From Halieaceae bacterium (GTDB taxonomy: Bacteria > Pseudomonadota > Gammaproteobacteria > Pseudomonadales > Halieaceae), in contig JALRFH010000069.1 in the NCBI GenBank assembly GCA_023253715.1, positions 1 through 37,866 on the forward strand: DNA of 37,866 nucleotides, written 5' to 3'. A program made the translations under genes and the position numbers. This document shows, piece after piece, positions 8,529 to 17,551 of the stretch. Position 1 is the stretch's first letter. Each line of letters begins with the position of its first letter. The notes beneath the pieces were generated by a model that did not search any database, was not told where the DNA came from, and saw nothing but the letters and a program-made list of their open reading frames with translations.

Positions 8529-10112
8529 ATGGCCTCGACATTATCTGAATATGACGTTGTTGTTGTCGGCACGGGTGCGGCTGGAATGGCTCTCGCCTTG
8601 CACCTTCCCTCACACCTGCGTATCGCATTGCTCACCAAGTCAACTCTGAATCAAGGCAGCACTTACTGGGCCCAGGGCGGTATGGCGGCAGTGGTGGATG
8701 CCAACGACACGGTGGACTCGCACGTTGAAGACACCCTCGTCGCAGGGGCGGGTTTGTGTCGGCGCGAGGCGGTTGAATTTACCGTATCCCGAAGCAGCCA
8801 AGTCGTTGATTGGCTGGTGCAGCTCGGCGTCAATTTTGATCGCTTAGAGCAAGGGGAGCATCAAGGAACCGATTTTCACCTGACCCGCGAAGGGGGACAC
8901 AGTCATCGCCGCATCCTACATGCTGCCGACGCCACCGGTAAAGCAATTTCAAAAACACTCAGCCGCCATGTTGTGCAGGCGGCTAATATCGATGTCCTCA
9001 CTGAACGCGTGGCGGTGGATGTTATCGTGCAGGACGGCTGCTGTCGGGGTTTGTATGCGTTAAACACCAAAACGGGCGCCGTGGATGCCTTTCAAACGAA
9101 TGTGGTGGCTTTGGCAACAGGCGGCGCCAGCAAAGCCTACCTGTACACCAGTAATCCTGACGGTAACAGTGGCGACGGTATCGCAATCGCTTGGCGCGCA
9201 GGTTGCAGAGTCGCTAATATGGAATTCAACCAGTTTCATCCGACCTGCCTGTACCACCCGAAGGCAAAGTCCTATCTCATTACGGAAGCCATTCGGGGAG
9301 AAGGCGGTCACCTCTTACTACCCAATGGCGAACGATTTATGCACCGGTTTGATCATCGTGCCGAACTCGCGCCAAGGGACATTGTCGCGCGCGCGATCGA
9401 TCACGAGATGAAGCGCTTGGGCGCCGACCACCTGCTACTCGACATCTCTCATAAGCCCGCCGCTGAGGTGTTAGCTCACTTCCCCAATACCGCCAAAAAA
9501 TGCTTGGAATTCGGGATTGATATTACCCGCGAGCCTATACCCATCGTACCCGCTGCCCATTACACTTGTGGCGGGGTTGTCGTCGACCACCACGGCTGCA
9601 CCGACATTCCAGGGCTGTATGCCATTGGCGAAACATCGCATACAGGCTTGCACGGCGCCAACCGCATGGCCAGCAACTCCCTGCTGGAATGCCTTGTGTT
9701 TGCCGAGTCGGCTGCTGAGCATATTCGTGCCGCCGCCTTGACCGACCAAGCCAAAGCTCGCGTGCCTGCCTGGGACGAAAGCCAAGTCACCGATTCCGAC
9801 GAAGACGTCGTGATTTCGCACAACTGGGATGAATTACGGCGCTTCATGTGGGATTACGTGGGCATCGTCCGCACCGATAAACGCCTAGAGCGCGCCCAAC
9901 ATCGCTGTGACTTACTGCGCTCAGAGATCAACGAGTATTATGCGAACTATCGGGTCAGCAACGATTTGCTGGAGTTACGCAATCTGGCGGTTGTTGCCGA
10001 CTTGATGATACGTTGCGCACGCCAACGCAAAGAGAGCCGGGGCCTACACTTCACCTTGGACTACCCCGAAATGGCTCAACACCCAATCGACACTGTTTTA
10101 GTGCCCAGCTAA
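8529..10112 (+). CDS. nadB: L-aspartate oxidase
   Basis: Flavoenzyme that oxidises L-aspartate to iminoaspartate, the first step of de novo NAD synthesis (with NadA). The N-terminal FAD-binding motif [16 protein letters not shown] is followed by the family blocks [48 protein letters not shown] and [11 protein letters not shown]. The C-terminal FAD contact region [21 protein letters not shown] is present. The 527-residue length is normal. No strong Shine-Dalgarno precedes the ATG. It is divergent from rpoE, an arrangement shared with Pseudomonas, and its last 15 bases overlap a short minus-strand ORF behind sdhE. Confidence 0.96.
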   Translation: MASTLSEYDVVVVGTGAAGMALALHLPSHLRIALLTKSTLNQGSTYWAQGGMAAVVDANDTVDSHVEDTLVAGAGLCRREAVEFTVSRSSQVVDWLVQLGVNFDRLEQGEHQGTDFHLTREGGHSHRRILHAADATGKAISKTLSRHVVQAANIDVLTERVAVDVIVQDGCCRGLYALNTKTGAVDAFQTNVVALATGGASKAYLYTSNPDGNSGDGIAIAWRAGCRVANMEFNQFHPTCLYHPKAKSYLITEAIRGEGGHLLLPNGERFMHRFDHRAELAPRDIVARAIDHEMKRLGADHLLLDISHKPAAEVLAHFPNTAKKCLEFGIDITREPIPIVPAAHYTCGGVVVDHHGCTDIPGLYAIGETSHTGLHGANRMASNSLLECLVFAESAAEHIRAAALTDQAKARVPAWDESQVTDSDEDVVISHNWDELRRFMWDYVGIVRTDKRLERAQHRCDLLRSEINEYYANYRVSNDLLELRNLAVVADLMIRCARQRKESRGLHFTLDYPEMAQHPIDTVLVPS

Positions 10113-10271
10113 GGCCCCCACCAGCGACTTTCTCGCTAAGCTGCGAAAGTCTCGTGCAGACATTTGCCAGCCAAAACACCAGGTGGCGCCCCCGCCCTCG
10201 TGGACCAGCCATAACAGACCGGGGACAACGAGGTACACGCGATCCGCCGCCTTGGCACTAGGGTCAATCAT
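10098..10271 (-). CDS. Short YgfX-like C-terminal fragment behind sdhE
   Basis: A 57-residue ORF whose ATG directly follows the sdhE stop (TAGATG), with AGGT a few bases upstream. It overlaps the nadB 3' end by 15 bases, tail to tail. Its sequence includes [17 protein letters not shown] and then [13 protein letters not shown]. This resembles the C-terminus of YgfX/CptA, the membrane protein encoded right after sdhE in enterobacteria, where a hydrophobic strand, DGG turn and W/D-R-LR helix occur in the same order. YgfX is normally about 135-170 residues with two membrane helices first; those are absent here. It may be a remnant or a minimal version. The resemblance is by eye and is weak to moderate. 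Confidence 0.45.
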   Translation of the reverse strand: MIDPSAKAADRVYLVVPGLLWLVHEGGGATWCFGWQMSARDFRSLARKSLVGALAGH

Positions 10272-10532
10272 CTAGACCTGCGGCGCACCGGTCAGCCGCC
10301 GGATGGTCGTCACCAGGGCAGCGAAAGCCGGATCTTCAGGTTGCACGCGCTGCATCAGGTAAGCATACAAGTCCTGATCCTGACAGCTCATAAAGCGCTC
10401 AAAGGTCGCACGATCATCTGCGTTCAAATTCGCATAGTGTTGATCGACAAAGGGCTCCAGCAACAAATCCAGCTCCAACATGCCGCGCCGAGCGGCCCAA
10501 CGCATGCGGTTCACCTCAGCAGTATCAACCAT
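10272..10532 (-). CDS. sdhE: FAD assembly factor SdhE (YgfY family)
   Basis: Small protein that promotes covalent attachment of FAD to SdhA of succinate dehydrogenase (and FrdA). The diagnostic motif RRGMLELDLLLEPF is near the N-terminus, and the helical remainder (LNADDRATFERFMSCQDQDLYAYLM) fits the DUF339 fold. From the ATG at 10530-10532 it is 86 residues, the usual size; an upstream TTG would add four residues. On the minus strand TATACT (about 10565-10570) could be its -10 box. It is divergent from ygfZ, another respiratory assembly protein. A YgfX-like fragment follows immediately. Confidence 0.92.
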   Translation of the reverse strand: MVDTAEVNRMRWAARRGMLELDLLLEPFVDQHYANLNADDRATFERFMSCQDQDLYAYLMQRVQPEDPAFAALVTTIRRLTGAPQV

Positions 10533-10583
10533 AATCACATCCAAAACCCGAGAAAAAAGCGTAGTATACTGTATCCACAGTGA

Positions 10584-10597
10584 GTGCGCCTGCGCAC
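10584..10597. repeat. Short inverted repeat between sdhE and ygfZ
   Basis: GTGCGC-CT-GCGCAC forms a perfect 6-base-arm palindrome in the divergent promoter region of sdhE and ygfZ. It is not followed by a T-run. It could be an operator or a chance GC-rich palindrome; I do not recognise the regulator. Confidence 0.3.
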
Positions 10598-10642
10598 GGC
10601 GTGATTACCCCCGTTTTTGATCTAAAGTGATGATAATAAGCA

Positions 10643-11458
10643 ATGTATAACCTAGCGCCCAACACCTATTTCTCCGGTTTTAGCCTGATCGGCGTAGACG
10701 CCAGCAAAACCCTTCAAGGACAACTTACAAACGATGTTGAAAATATAAAAAATGGAAGAGGAATCAAGGCTTTATTGTGCAATATTAAAGGAAGGGTTGA
10801 GGTTATCGTCTGGCTCGTTAAGCACGATTCGCAGCATTTTACGCTGCTTGTACCCACCGGCAACGCGGGCACTCTTACCGGACGGCTGGCGCCCTATCTG
10901 GCGTTCTCCAAAAGCGCACTAGTCCCACTGGACTTAAGCAACCACAGCATCGCTTATCCTTATCAGATCGTAGCACCACAAGACACGATAACTTCCTATC
11001 AAATGGATGACATTGCCCTACTGGCACCAGAGCACCTCAAGCAAACCCAGGAGGCCTGCCCCGCCTCGATAGAGACTTTCCACAGCCACCGAGTCCAAGC
11101 TGGCTTATTACAGCTGTTGCCCGAACAATCCGGCGTCTACACGCCCCAAGCGTTGAGCTTGGACCATCTTGGTTACATTAGCTTTAACAAAGGTTGTTAC
11201 ATGGGCCAAGAAATCATCGCCCGCTTGCACTATAAAGGACAGTCCAAACATCAACTCGCACTCTTGTCAGGTGCACAGAACATTACGTCTGAAGCCGTGA
11301 TCCAGAGCGAGCTGGGTGACCCCATTGGCACCATTGTCGACGCTACATCAGCAAGCAGCGGTTTGTATTTGGCCAGTATTCGGACCGATGCCACGGCCAG
11401 CCTGACATACCGAGTACAGGAACACAGCTTGATTCTGATACGCTTATTTAACAAATAA
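10643..11458 (+). CDS. ygfZ: tRNA-modifying / Fe-S assembly protein YgfZ
   Basis: Folate-binding protein of the YgfZ/IBA57 family needed for activity of some Fe-S enzymes, including the tRNA methylthiotransferase MiaB. The family signature K-G-C-Y-x-GQE is present as KGCYMGQE with the key cysteine at C185. The N-terminal part has SLIGVDASKTLQGQLTNDV, typical of GcvT-like proteins. At 271 residues it is shorter than E. coli YgfZ (326). The neighbour sdhE is also a respiratory-chain assembly factor. GATAAT just upstream (about 10632) may be part of a -10 element, but I see no clear -35. Confidence 0.92.
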   Translation: MYNLAPNTYFSGFSLIGVDASKTLQGQLTNDVENIKNGRGIKALLCNIKGRVEVIVWLVKHDSQHFTLLVPTGNAGTLTGRLAPYLAFSKSALVPLDLSNHSIAYPYQIVAPQDTITSYQMDDIALLAPEHLKQTQEACPASIETFHSHRVQAGLLQLLPEQSGVYTPQALSLDHLGYISFNKGCYMGQEIIARLHYKGQSKHQLALLSGAQNITSEAVIQSELGDPIGTIVDATSASSGLYLASIRTDATASLTYRVQEHSLILIRLFNK

Positions 11459-11535
11459 GCACCGAACGGCGCTGGCGTTGCCTCAGTGCTTTACGGTAAC
11501 CTGCGCTACTGAAAGAGCTGGCGCATACATCGACC

Positions 11536-14500
11536 ATGAGTGACACCGCACCCGACAACTTGGAACTACCCACACTGGTTCTTAGCGACGACCGCCAGCA
11601 GCGGGGTGCACTTAGATTTGGAAACACCTTTGACGAAGTCTTGCTGTCTGTACCCGCGTTACCTGAGCCCGGCGACATACCCTCGCCACCCGCCAAGCGG
11701 GGTGAATCTGGCAAACTTTATATTCCCAGCATCGAAGATACCCTATGTCTTCAAGTCGAGATTAGTGCCACGGCGATTGACCACGTCACACTGAACATCA
11801 TCAACTCGAGCGAGCAAGATCAAAACCGCTTGCGGCAACGCGTTCGGGGGCGCCCGCGGAAAGTCGTCGATCCGACGACGCAAACCGTTGAGCTGACTCC
11901 GCAGCACAAGCGCGCCGTATTGGCACAAATAGACCGCTACATTCTGGATCAATTGAACGATCTGTTTCGTTCCCTATTCGATGAACTCGTTGCAGACCTG
12001 CAGAATGGATCAACCAATCCGAAGCTACTCCCGACACAGCAAGAACTGTTGTTCGAAGGCATGCGCCAAGTAGAGCTCGTAAAACCCAGAATGCTCGAAC
12101 TCTTAGCGCGCGACCTTCAGCGCCGACTCGAGGGTTCCCCAGAACCTCGTGTCACCACCAGCAAGAAACGCATTGATCAGATCAAACAGGAAGAACTTGA
12201 TTTGATCGACCTACGGGAATTCGAAGAGAGTCTGGCGGTTAAACGCCTGCTGCGTATTGGCGAAGATCATCACCGAGGCGCGTTCGAACTTACGACGGTA
12301 CGTTACGCCCTACTCAAAGACACCGCGCCAAGATTTGGTCTGCTACCCCTCTCACTCAACATCCTGATCCCGAGCCTAAAGCGCGCACTCAACCAACGAG
12401 AAATTCCAAAAGAGCTTGGGCATCGCGTGTTCGAATTTTGCGGTAATCTATTGCTCCGAAGAATCAAAACGCTGTACGCCAACATCAATAACGCTCTTAA
12501 ACAAGCTGGCATTGGGGAAGGTATCGAACACCGGTTAGAGTCTGGGGCACCGCTATTATCGCCCCCGAGTTTAGGTGCGCAGCGCCCGGTCAAGCCCAGT
12601 TCCCAGCCCAGGCCGAATCAAGCCGATACAGAACCCGATCTGAACGATTTGGCCTCAACCTTACCCCAAACTGACACCGTGACTTTGCAGGTAGCCAAGG
12701 ATAAAGCCGCCTTTATCGAACGACTCATGGCATCGATGGGAGATGAAGTCGACCCTAATCGTTTTTCCGACCAATTAGTGGCCGACATGTTCGCTCAAGT
12801 GCGAGACGATACGGATACTCATCCCGCGCTAAGCCCTGCGATTGAATCCCTACAAGCCCCCCTGCAGGCCATTGCCCGTGATGACCCCACTTTTTTGGTC
12901 AACAGTCAACATCCAATGCGTCGAGCATTTGACCAATTGACCCAACTGGCCCGTGCAGACTTGTACCCCAACCCAAAGCTTCAAGAGCGGGTGTTGACAC
13001 TGGTAGCGCAACTGCAAGACAAGCACGAAGTCGATCCGTCATTAACCCAGGAGCTAGCAGAGCAAACCGAGGCAATCCGCCAACAGCAGCAACGACAATT
13101 TCTGCGAAACATCGAACGCCTGAGACAAGTCGAGAATGGGCAAGTCCGTTATCGAGAGGCTCGCTTAACCATCCTCAGGCTACTGCAAGACGCCTTACCG
13201 GACACGCTCATACCGCAAAGTTTAGCCAATATCATCACCAATGGCTGGTTAGAGTTATTGACACTCAATCAACTTCGCAACCCTCAGTCATCAGCAGACG
13301 CGAACACCATCCATGCCGATATCACGACATTGCTGAACGCTCTGGATAACAACACTCAAGATAGTGCGCCCAGGCCAAGTGAGACCCATCGCGCACATGA
13401 ATTACTCGACGTGATAGAGCGTGAAATCAACCATGCTTTGCCAACCCGTGTCACCCACGTACGCCATTTGGAAACGCTTAGAAAAGAACTGGGCGGGCTG
13501 GAACAGACGGCGCTGGTCAGCGTTTACGATACCGGCTTATTTAGTGAACTGAGTGGCACGAACCTGAGGGATCGCTTGCGCGGCTTACCGCGTCTCAATC
13601 GACTTGTCCAGCGCGCCCTCGCCCTACCGATCGATTCGTGGCTACACGACAAACAACAAGGCAAGCGTGTCTATTTGGCGTGGTGCGACGAGCAGCGAGT
13701 GCATTTCACCTTCGCTAACGAGCGGGGCCAAAAAGCGTATGATCTGAGCTTGCTCGAGTTCGCTCGCGCGCTACACCGGGGCTTGCACCCATTGCGACCG
13801 GTAGAAGAACTCCCTTTAATCGACAAGCACTTATTGAAAAAAATACAGGCATTCGTGCCGCGACGATTACGCCATCCTGACTACTTTGCTAACAGTAGCG
13901 CTTTAACATCAACCGCCTTGGCCCAGCAAGTCGCGCTGTCCAGCCAACAAGCGATCGAACAAGGCCAACAGATGCATATTGCGCTGTTAACTTCTGGCAA
14001 CGTCGAACTCGTGGCCAGACTGTACGATAACGTCATCCTGAAAGCCTACGAAGATTTGTTTCTTCAATCCGTCACCGACAACTTGGGCGACGACCAGATG
14101 CTGGGTCTGATACGAAGAGGCAAGATCGCGGTCATCTTCTTCGGTCAATCTACCGTCAGTTTGCGTCGACGTTTAAGTGCGATCAGACAACAGCTGAACC
14201 TGCGGTCAATTGCGACCGGGACGGAATCGGTGGCGCTAGACGTCCATTGGTCTACGCTGCAGATCGATACCAACCTCGCAAGCCAAGAGCAAGCACACAC
14301 CGCCTTGGAGCACCTGGCCGCCATCGAGTTTTCATCAAGCATCAAGCTCTCTGATGTCACTGACACAGACGCCACAGAACCTGAGCGACGCGCGCAATTC
14401 GATCACACCGCCGTCACTTTACAGGCCTTTCACTCACAATGGCTCGCGTATCAGACCCATCTAACGGATAAACGCATCGACTTCAGAATAAAAGATCTAC

Positions 14501-15105
14501 AATCGGGTGAAGAAATCATGGAGCCCTACCAGTTCTATCGACCGGAAACGCACGCTGAAATGGATCGCTGGCGCCTTCAAACCGTGTTCTCATGGCTCCA
14601 ATCCCTGGTCGAACAAGAACGTGAAATTCCAAATTGCGTCATCGATATCGGCACTGCAAGCTTGCACGATATGACATTTTGCGATGCCGTCTTAGATGAC
14701 ATATCGGAATATGGGGTGGGCACCAACAAACTGTATTTTCGTATCGACCTGCAGCCGTCAGACACAGCCTTAGAGCGGATTCAAGAGTTCACTCAGATTC
14801 TCTCAGATATTGGCTGCCGCATCATCGGCAGCAACGTCTTGAATGCCGACACAAAACTATTCACCGCGGTTAGCTGCGACCTACTCGAGATCACAGACGA
14901 CAGAGCCTTGCACGACCAAACACAGCAGCTCAAACGCCTAGATAGTGCGCAATTGTTGGGGTGCCCCTTGATCTATTGCTGCCGACAGACTTACGCGGAG
15001 CCACCAGAGTGGCTGCGTTTTAGCCTGACTGGCGAAGAAACCGCCCGTTCAGAGAGCAAACCCATGGCGCAAATTAGTCGAGAACTCGAACGACTGACGC
15101 ATTGA
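11536..15105 (+). CDS. DUF1631 family protein with degenerate GGDEF/EAL-like C-terminus
   Basis: A 1189-residue cytoplasmic protein of unknown function. The N-terminal two thirds are helical and charged and look like DUF1631. A small beta module near 710-750 (VYLAWCDEQRVHFTFANERGQKAY) matches the C-terminal element of that family. After it, two domains resemble c-di-GMP enzymes that have lost their motifs. About 790-960 has the outline of a GGDEF domain, with RRGKIAV (860-866) where RxGGDEF would be. About 965-1170 follows the EAL outline: EPY at 996-998 in place of EAL, then MDRWRLQTVFSWL, then NCVIDIGTASLHD, with no DDFG motif. If so it could be a non-catalytic c-di-GMP sensor or scaffold. 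The domain reading is by eye. Its stop lies eight bases before the hemN FNR box. Confidence 0.75.
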   Translation: MSDTAPDNLELPTLVLSDDRQQRGALRFGNTFDEVLLSVPALPEPGDIPSPPAKRGESGKLYIPSIEDTLCLQVEISATAIDHVTLNIINSSEQDQNRLRQRVRGRPRKVVDPTTQTVELTPQHKRAVLAQIDRYILDQLNDLFRSLFDELVADLQNGSTNPKLLPTQQELLFEGMRQVELVKPRMLELLARDLQRRLEGSPEPRVTTSKKRIDQIKQEELDLIDLREFEESLAVKRLLRIGEDHHRGAFELTTVRYALLKDTAPRFGLLPLSLNILIPSLKRALNQREIPKELGHRVFEFCGNLLLRRIKTLYANINNALKQAGIGEGIEHRLESGAPLLSPPSLGAQRPVKPSSQPRPNQADTEPDLNDLASTLPQTDTVTLQVAKDKAAFIERLMASMGDEVDPNRFSDQLVADMFAQVRDDTDTHPALSPAIESLQAPLQAIARDDPTFLVNSQHPMRRAFDQLTQLARADLYPNPKLQERVLTLVAQLQDKHEVDPSLTQELAEQTEAIRQQQQRQFLRNIERLRQVENGQVRYREARLTILRLLQDALPDTLIPQSLANIITNGWLELLTLNQLRNPQSSADANTIHADITTLLNALDNNTQDSAPRPSETHRAHELLDVIEREINHALPTRVTHVRHLETLRKELGGLEQTALVSVYDTGLFSELSGTNLRDRLRGLPRLNRLVQRALALPIDSWLHDKQQGKRVYLAWCDEQRVHFTFANERGQKAYDLSLLEFARALHRGLHPLRPVEELPLIDKHLLKKIQAFVPRRLRHPDYFANSSALTSTALAQQVALSSQQAIEQGQQMHIALLTSGNVELVARLYDNVILKAYEDLFLQSVTDNLGDDQMLGLIRRGKIAVIFFGQSTVSLRRRLSAIRQQLNLRSIATGTESVALDVHWSTLQIDTNLASQEQAHTALEHLAAIEFSSSIKLSDVTDTDATEPERRAQFDHTAVTLQAFHSQWLAYQTHLTDKRIDFRIKDLQSGEEIMEPYQFYRPETHAEMDRWRLQTVFSWLQSLVEQEREIPNCVIDIGTASLHDMTFCDAVLDDISEYGVGTNKLYFRIDLQPSDTALERIQEFTQILSDIGCRIIGSNVLNADTKLFTAVSCDLLEITDDRALHDQTQQLKRLDSAQLLGCPLIYCCRQTYAEPPEWLRFSLTGEETARSESKPMAQISRELERLTH

Positions 15106-15112
15106 TCCGGAT

Positions 15113-15154
15113 TTGACCCACATCAAAGGTCCCTGCCCGCGAATCGGCTATGGT
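15113..15154 (+). promoter_or_regulatory. FNR/Anr-dependent class II promoter of hemN
   Basis: TTGAC-CCAC-ATCAA (15113-15126) differs by one base from the FNR consensus TTGAT-N4-ATCAA. A -10-like TATGGT sits at 15149-15154, exactly 22 bases after the box, the spacing expected for a site centred at -41.5. Predicted transcription start is about 15161, which excludes the ATG at 15150 and supports the hemN start at 15189. Confidence 0.78.
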
Positions 15155-15188
15155 ACGACTGAACCAATCGCTACAAGTCGCCAAAACC

Positions 15189-16586
15189 ATGACTCAACGC
15201 ACCGATGAGCTCCAATCCGAGATAGAGCGTCTGGGCCCCAAGTATCAGAAATCTGGGCCGCGTTACACGTCCTACCCAACAGCGCCGCATTTAAGTGAGC
15301 AGTTTCCCTTGGCTGAATTTGAAACACACTGTGCTCAAGACACTCGGATCACTCAACCGCTGTCCTTGTATGTGCACGTCCCGTTTTGTCGATCCATTTG
15401 TTACTACTGCGGCTGCAACAAGGTAGTGACGCGCAAGCCCGGTGTCGCTCAAGAGTACCTCAACGCCCTTAGCAATGAACTTCAGCGTTACCGAGATTGG
15501 GGACTCAACCAACGCGTCATCACACAGCTTCACTGGGGCGGAGGAACACCCACCTACCTAAGCGACGCGGAACTGACACAACTAATGCATCTCATTGCGC
15601 GAAACTATCGATTGACCGATTCACCAGATCGAGAGTACTCGATAGAGATTGATCCACGCACTGTGACGAGAGAAACCATCGCCTTACTGCGCGGCCTTGG
15701 TTTTAACCGCCTGAGTCTTGGCATTCAGGATTTCGACCCTTTGGTACAAAAAGCGATCAATCGCCTACAAAGCTTCGAATGGGTGAGCGAATTGACCCAA
15801 ACGATTCGTGAACACGGTTTTAAATCGCTCTCCTTTGACCTAATCTACGGCCTACCTCACCAAACCGAAAACAGCATTCAGGCCACCCTAGATAAGGTCA
15901 TCGAGTTAGCGCCTGATCGGATCGCATGTTACAACTATGCCCATCTACCTGCCCGCTTTCCGTCGCAACGAGCGATCGATCGCCTGACGCTACCTTCGGC
16001 GACTCAAAGGCTTCGACTACACCGTTACATCGATGCCCACCTGCAAAACTCAGGCTACCTTTTGATCGGTTTGGATCATTACGTCAAAGCCGATGACGAA
16101 CTTGCGTTGGCTCAGCGCGAGGGACGCCTACAGCGAAACTTCCAAGGCTATTCACTGAAAACCGCTGATGACATGATGGGTATCGGGCACTCGGCCATTT
16201 CCCAAATCGGCAACATGATCGTACAAAACGAGCGTTCTTTGGAGGATTACCTAACGAAAACACTCAATAAGCGGTCACCCTTGAGTCGGGGTTTGCACCT
16301 AAGTGACGACGACCTTCTGCGCCGAGACATCATCATGGACATCTGTTGTCAGCTTGAGTTTTCGCTCGCCGACATTTGCGCACGATACGGGATCGACCCA
16401 GACATCTATTTACAAAGAGAAATTAACGAGTTGCACACATTCATTCGCGATGGCTTGTTAATCAGCACGCAAACGGGCTATCGTCTAACCGACTTGGGGC
16501 GGCATTTTCTTCGCAATATTTGCATGGTGTTTGACGCATGGCTTGAGCGGACGCCCATTGAGGTTAAATACTCTAAAACGGTATGA
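15189..16586 (+). CDS. hemN: Oxygen-independent coproporphyrinogen III oxidase
   Basis: Radical SAM enzyme converting coproporphyrinogen III to protoporphyrinogen IX without oxygen, in heme synthesis. The N-terminus KYQKSGPRYTSYPTAPHLS is the HemN hallmark. The 4Fe-4S cysteines are C67, C71 and C74 in VPFCRSICYYCGC, followed by HWGGGTPTYL. SLGIQDFDPLVQKAINR and the C-terminal HemN domain (GIGHSAISQIGNMIVQNERSLEDY) are present. From this ATG it is 465 residues, normal for the family (E. coli 457). An ATG 13 codons upstream lies before the predicted transcription start. The gene sits directly upstream of its probable regulator fnr/anr, as in Pseudomonas, and supplies heme under the low oxygen in which the cbb3 oxidase works. 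Confidence 0.95.
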   Translation: MTQRTDELQSEIERLGPKYQKSGPRYTSYPTAPHLSEQFPLAEFETHCAQDTRITQPLSLYVHVPFCRSICYYCGCNKVVTRKPGVAQEYLNALSNELQRYRDWGLNQRVITQLHWGGGTPTYLSDAELTQLMHLIARNYRLTDSPDREYSIEIDPRTVTRETIALLRGLGFNRLSLGIQDFDPLVQKAINRLQSFEWVSELTQTIREHGFKSLSFDLIYGLPHQTENSIQATLDKVIELAPDRIACYNYAHLPARFPSQRAIDRLTLPSATQRLRLHRYIDAHLQNSGYLLIGLDHYVKADDELALAQREGRLQRNFQGYSLKTADDMMGIGHSAISQIGNMIVQNERSLEDYLTKTLNKRSPLSRGLHLSDDDLLRRDIIMDICCQLEFSLADICARYGIDPDIYLQREINELHTFIRDGLLISTQTGYRLTDLGRHFLRNICMVFDAWLERTPIEVKYSKTV

Positions 16587-16679
16587 CAAATTGTCGCAGG
16601 GGCAAGACCTGGCGCGAATATTAGATTATAGTAATACAACAAGTAGGTATGAACGACACTTTTGGGGGGTGCAGTTCAA

Positions 16680-17444
16680 ATGGATACAAGAATACACTTA
16701 ACAAGTGATACCACCTGTCATCACGATTTTAAAACCAACTGTAATAACTGTCGGCTGAACACCTTATGCTTGCCGCTGGCGTTAGAGAGCAAGGACATAG
16801 ATGCCTTAGACGCCATTGTGCAGCGCAGCAAACCCATCCAGAAAAACGAATATTTGTTTCACGAAGGAGACCCGTTTAACGCGATTTATGCCGTCCGCTC
16901 GGGTAGTGTCAAGGCGTTTTCCACCACGGATGACGGTCGCGAACAAGTCACCGGCTTTTATTTTCCTGGCGAACTATTGGGAATGGACGGCATCAGCCGG
17001 AACATCCATGCCTCAACCGCTAAAGCGCTCGAGACATCAGCAGTATGCGAAATACCCTTCGAATCCCTCGGTGAACTCAGCGCCAGAATTCCCAATCTAC
17101 AACGCCACTTCTTCCAGCTCATGAGCCGAGAAATCACGGAAGATCAACAACTGATCACCCTCCTGAGCAAAAACTCAGCGGATGAGCGTATCGCAGCCCT
17201 GCTACTGAGCATTTCGTCGCGCAACGCACGTCGACAGCTGAGCGCGAATCGTTTCCGCCTGCCAATGTCTCGCGTCGATATCGGCAATTATCTGGGGCTC
17301 ACCATCGAGACCGTCAGTCGAGTAATTGGACGTTTGCAGAAAAAATCTGTCCTTCAGGTCGACAATAAAGAAGTCGAGATTCTGAATTTCGAGGCACTGA
17401 CTGAAATAGCTCACACCAAGGTGAGTCATCGAGAGGCCTCCTAA
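16680..17444 (+). CDS. fnr: FNR/Anr-type oxygen-sensing transcription regulator
   Basis: Crp/Fnr-family regulator that carries an oxygen-labile 4Fe-4S cluster and activates genes at low oxygen. Counting from the ATG at 16680, the four cluster cysteines are C21, C24, C30 and C123, one residue offset from E. coli FNR (20, 23, 29, 122). The cyclic-nucleotide-like fold includes FHEGDPFNAIYAVRSGSVKAF. The recognition helix region SRVDIGNYLGLTIETVSRVIG is nearly the same as in FNR, which predicts binding to TTGAT-N4-ATCAA. An upstream in-frame TTG at 16662 would add six residues; ATG is preferred. It lies between hemN and the cco operon, both of which have matching boxes. No box is seen in front of fnr itself. 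Confidence 0.95.
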   Translation: MDTRIHLTSDTTCHHDFKTNCNNCRLNTLCLPLALESKDIDALDAIVQRSKPIQKNEYLFHEGDPFNAIYAVRSGSVKAFSTTDDGREQVTGFYFPGELLGMDGISRNIHASTAKALETSAVCEIPFESLGELSARIPNLQRHFFQLMSREITEDQQLITLLSKNSADERIAALLLSISSRNARRQLSANRFRLPMSRVDIGNYLGLTIETVSRVIGRLQKKSVLQVDNKEVEILNFEALTEIAHTKVSHREAS

Positions 17445-17467
17445 AGGCTGGGACCAGCACTTGCTGT

Positions 17468-17508
17468 TTGACCCAAGTCAAAGCAATGATTGAAACAAGC
17501 TTTACACT
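17468..17508 (+). promoter_or_regulatory. FNR/Anr box and -10 of the yip1-ccoNOQP operon
   Basis: TTGAC-CCAA-GTCAA (17468-17481) is a perfect dyad with one symmetric change per half site from the FNR consensus. TACACT at 17503-17508, 21 bases beyond the box, can serve as the -10 of a class II promoter with transcription starting near 17515, 37 bases before the first gene. Confidence 0.72.
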
Positions 17509-17551
17509 ATAGCGTGCGTGTTGGGACGCAGACTCATAAAGGAGAACACAA

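Noticed and set aside
17448-17460. GCTGG-GA-CCAGC hairpin after fnr as a terminator.
   Set aside because: It has only five base pairs, a two-base loop and no T-run.
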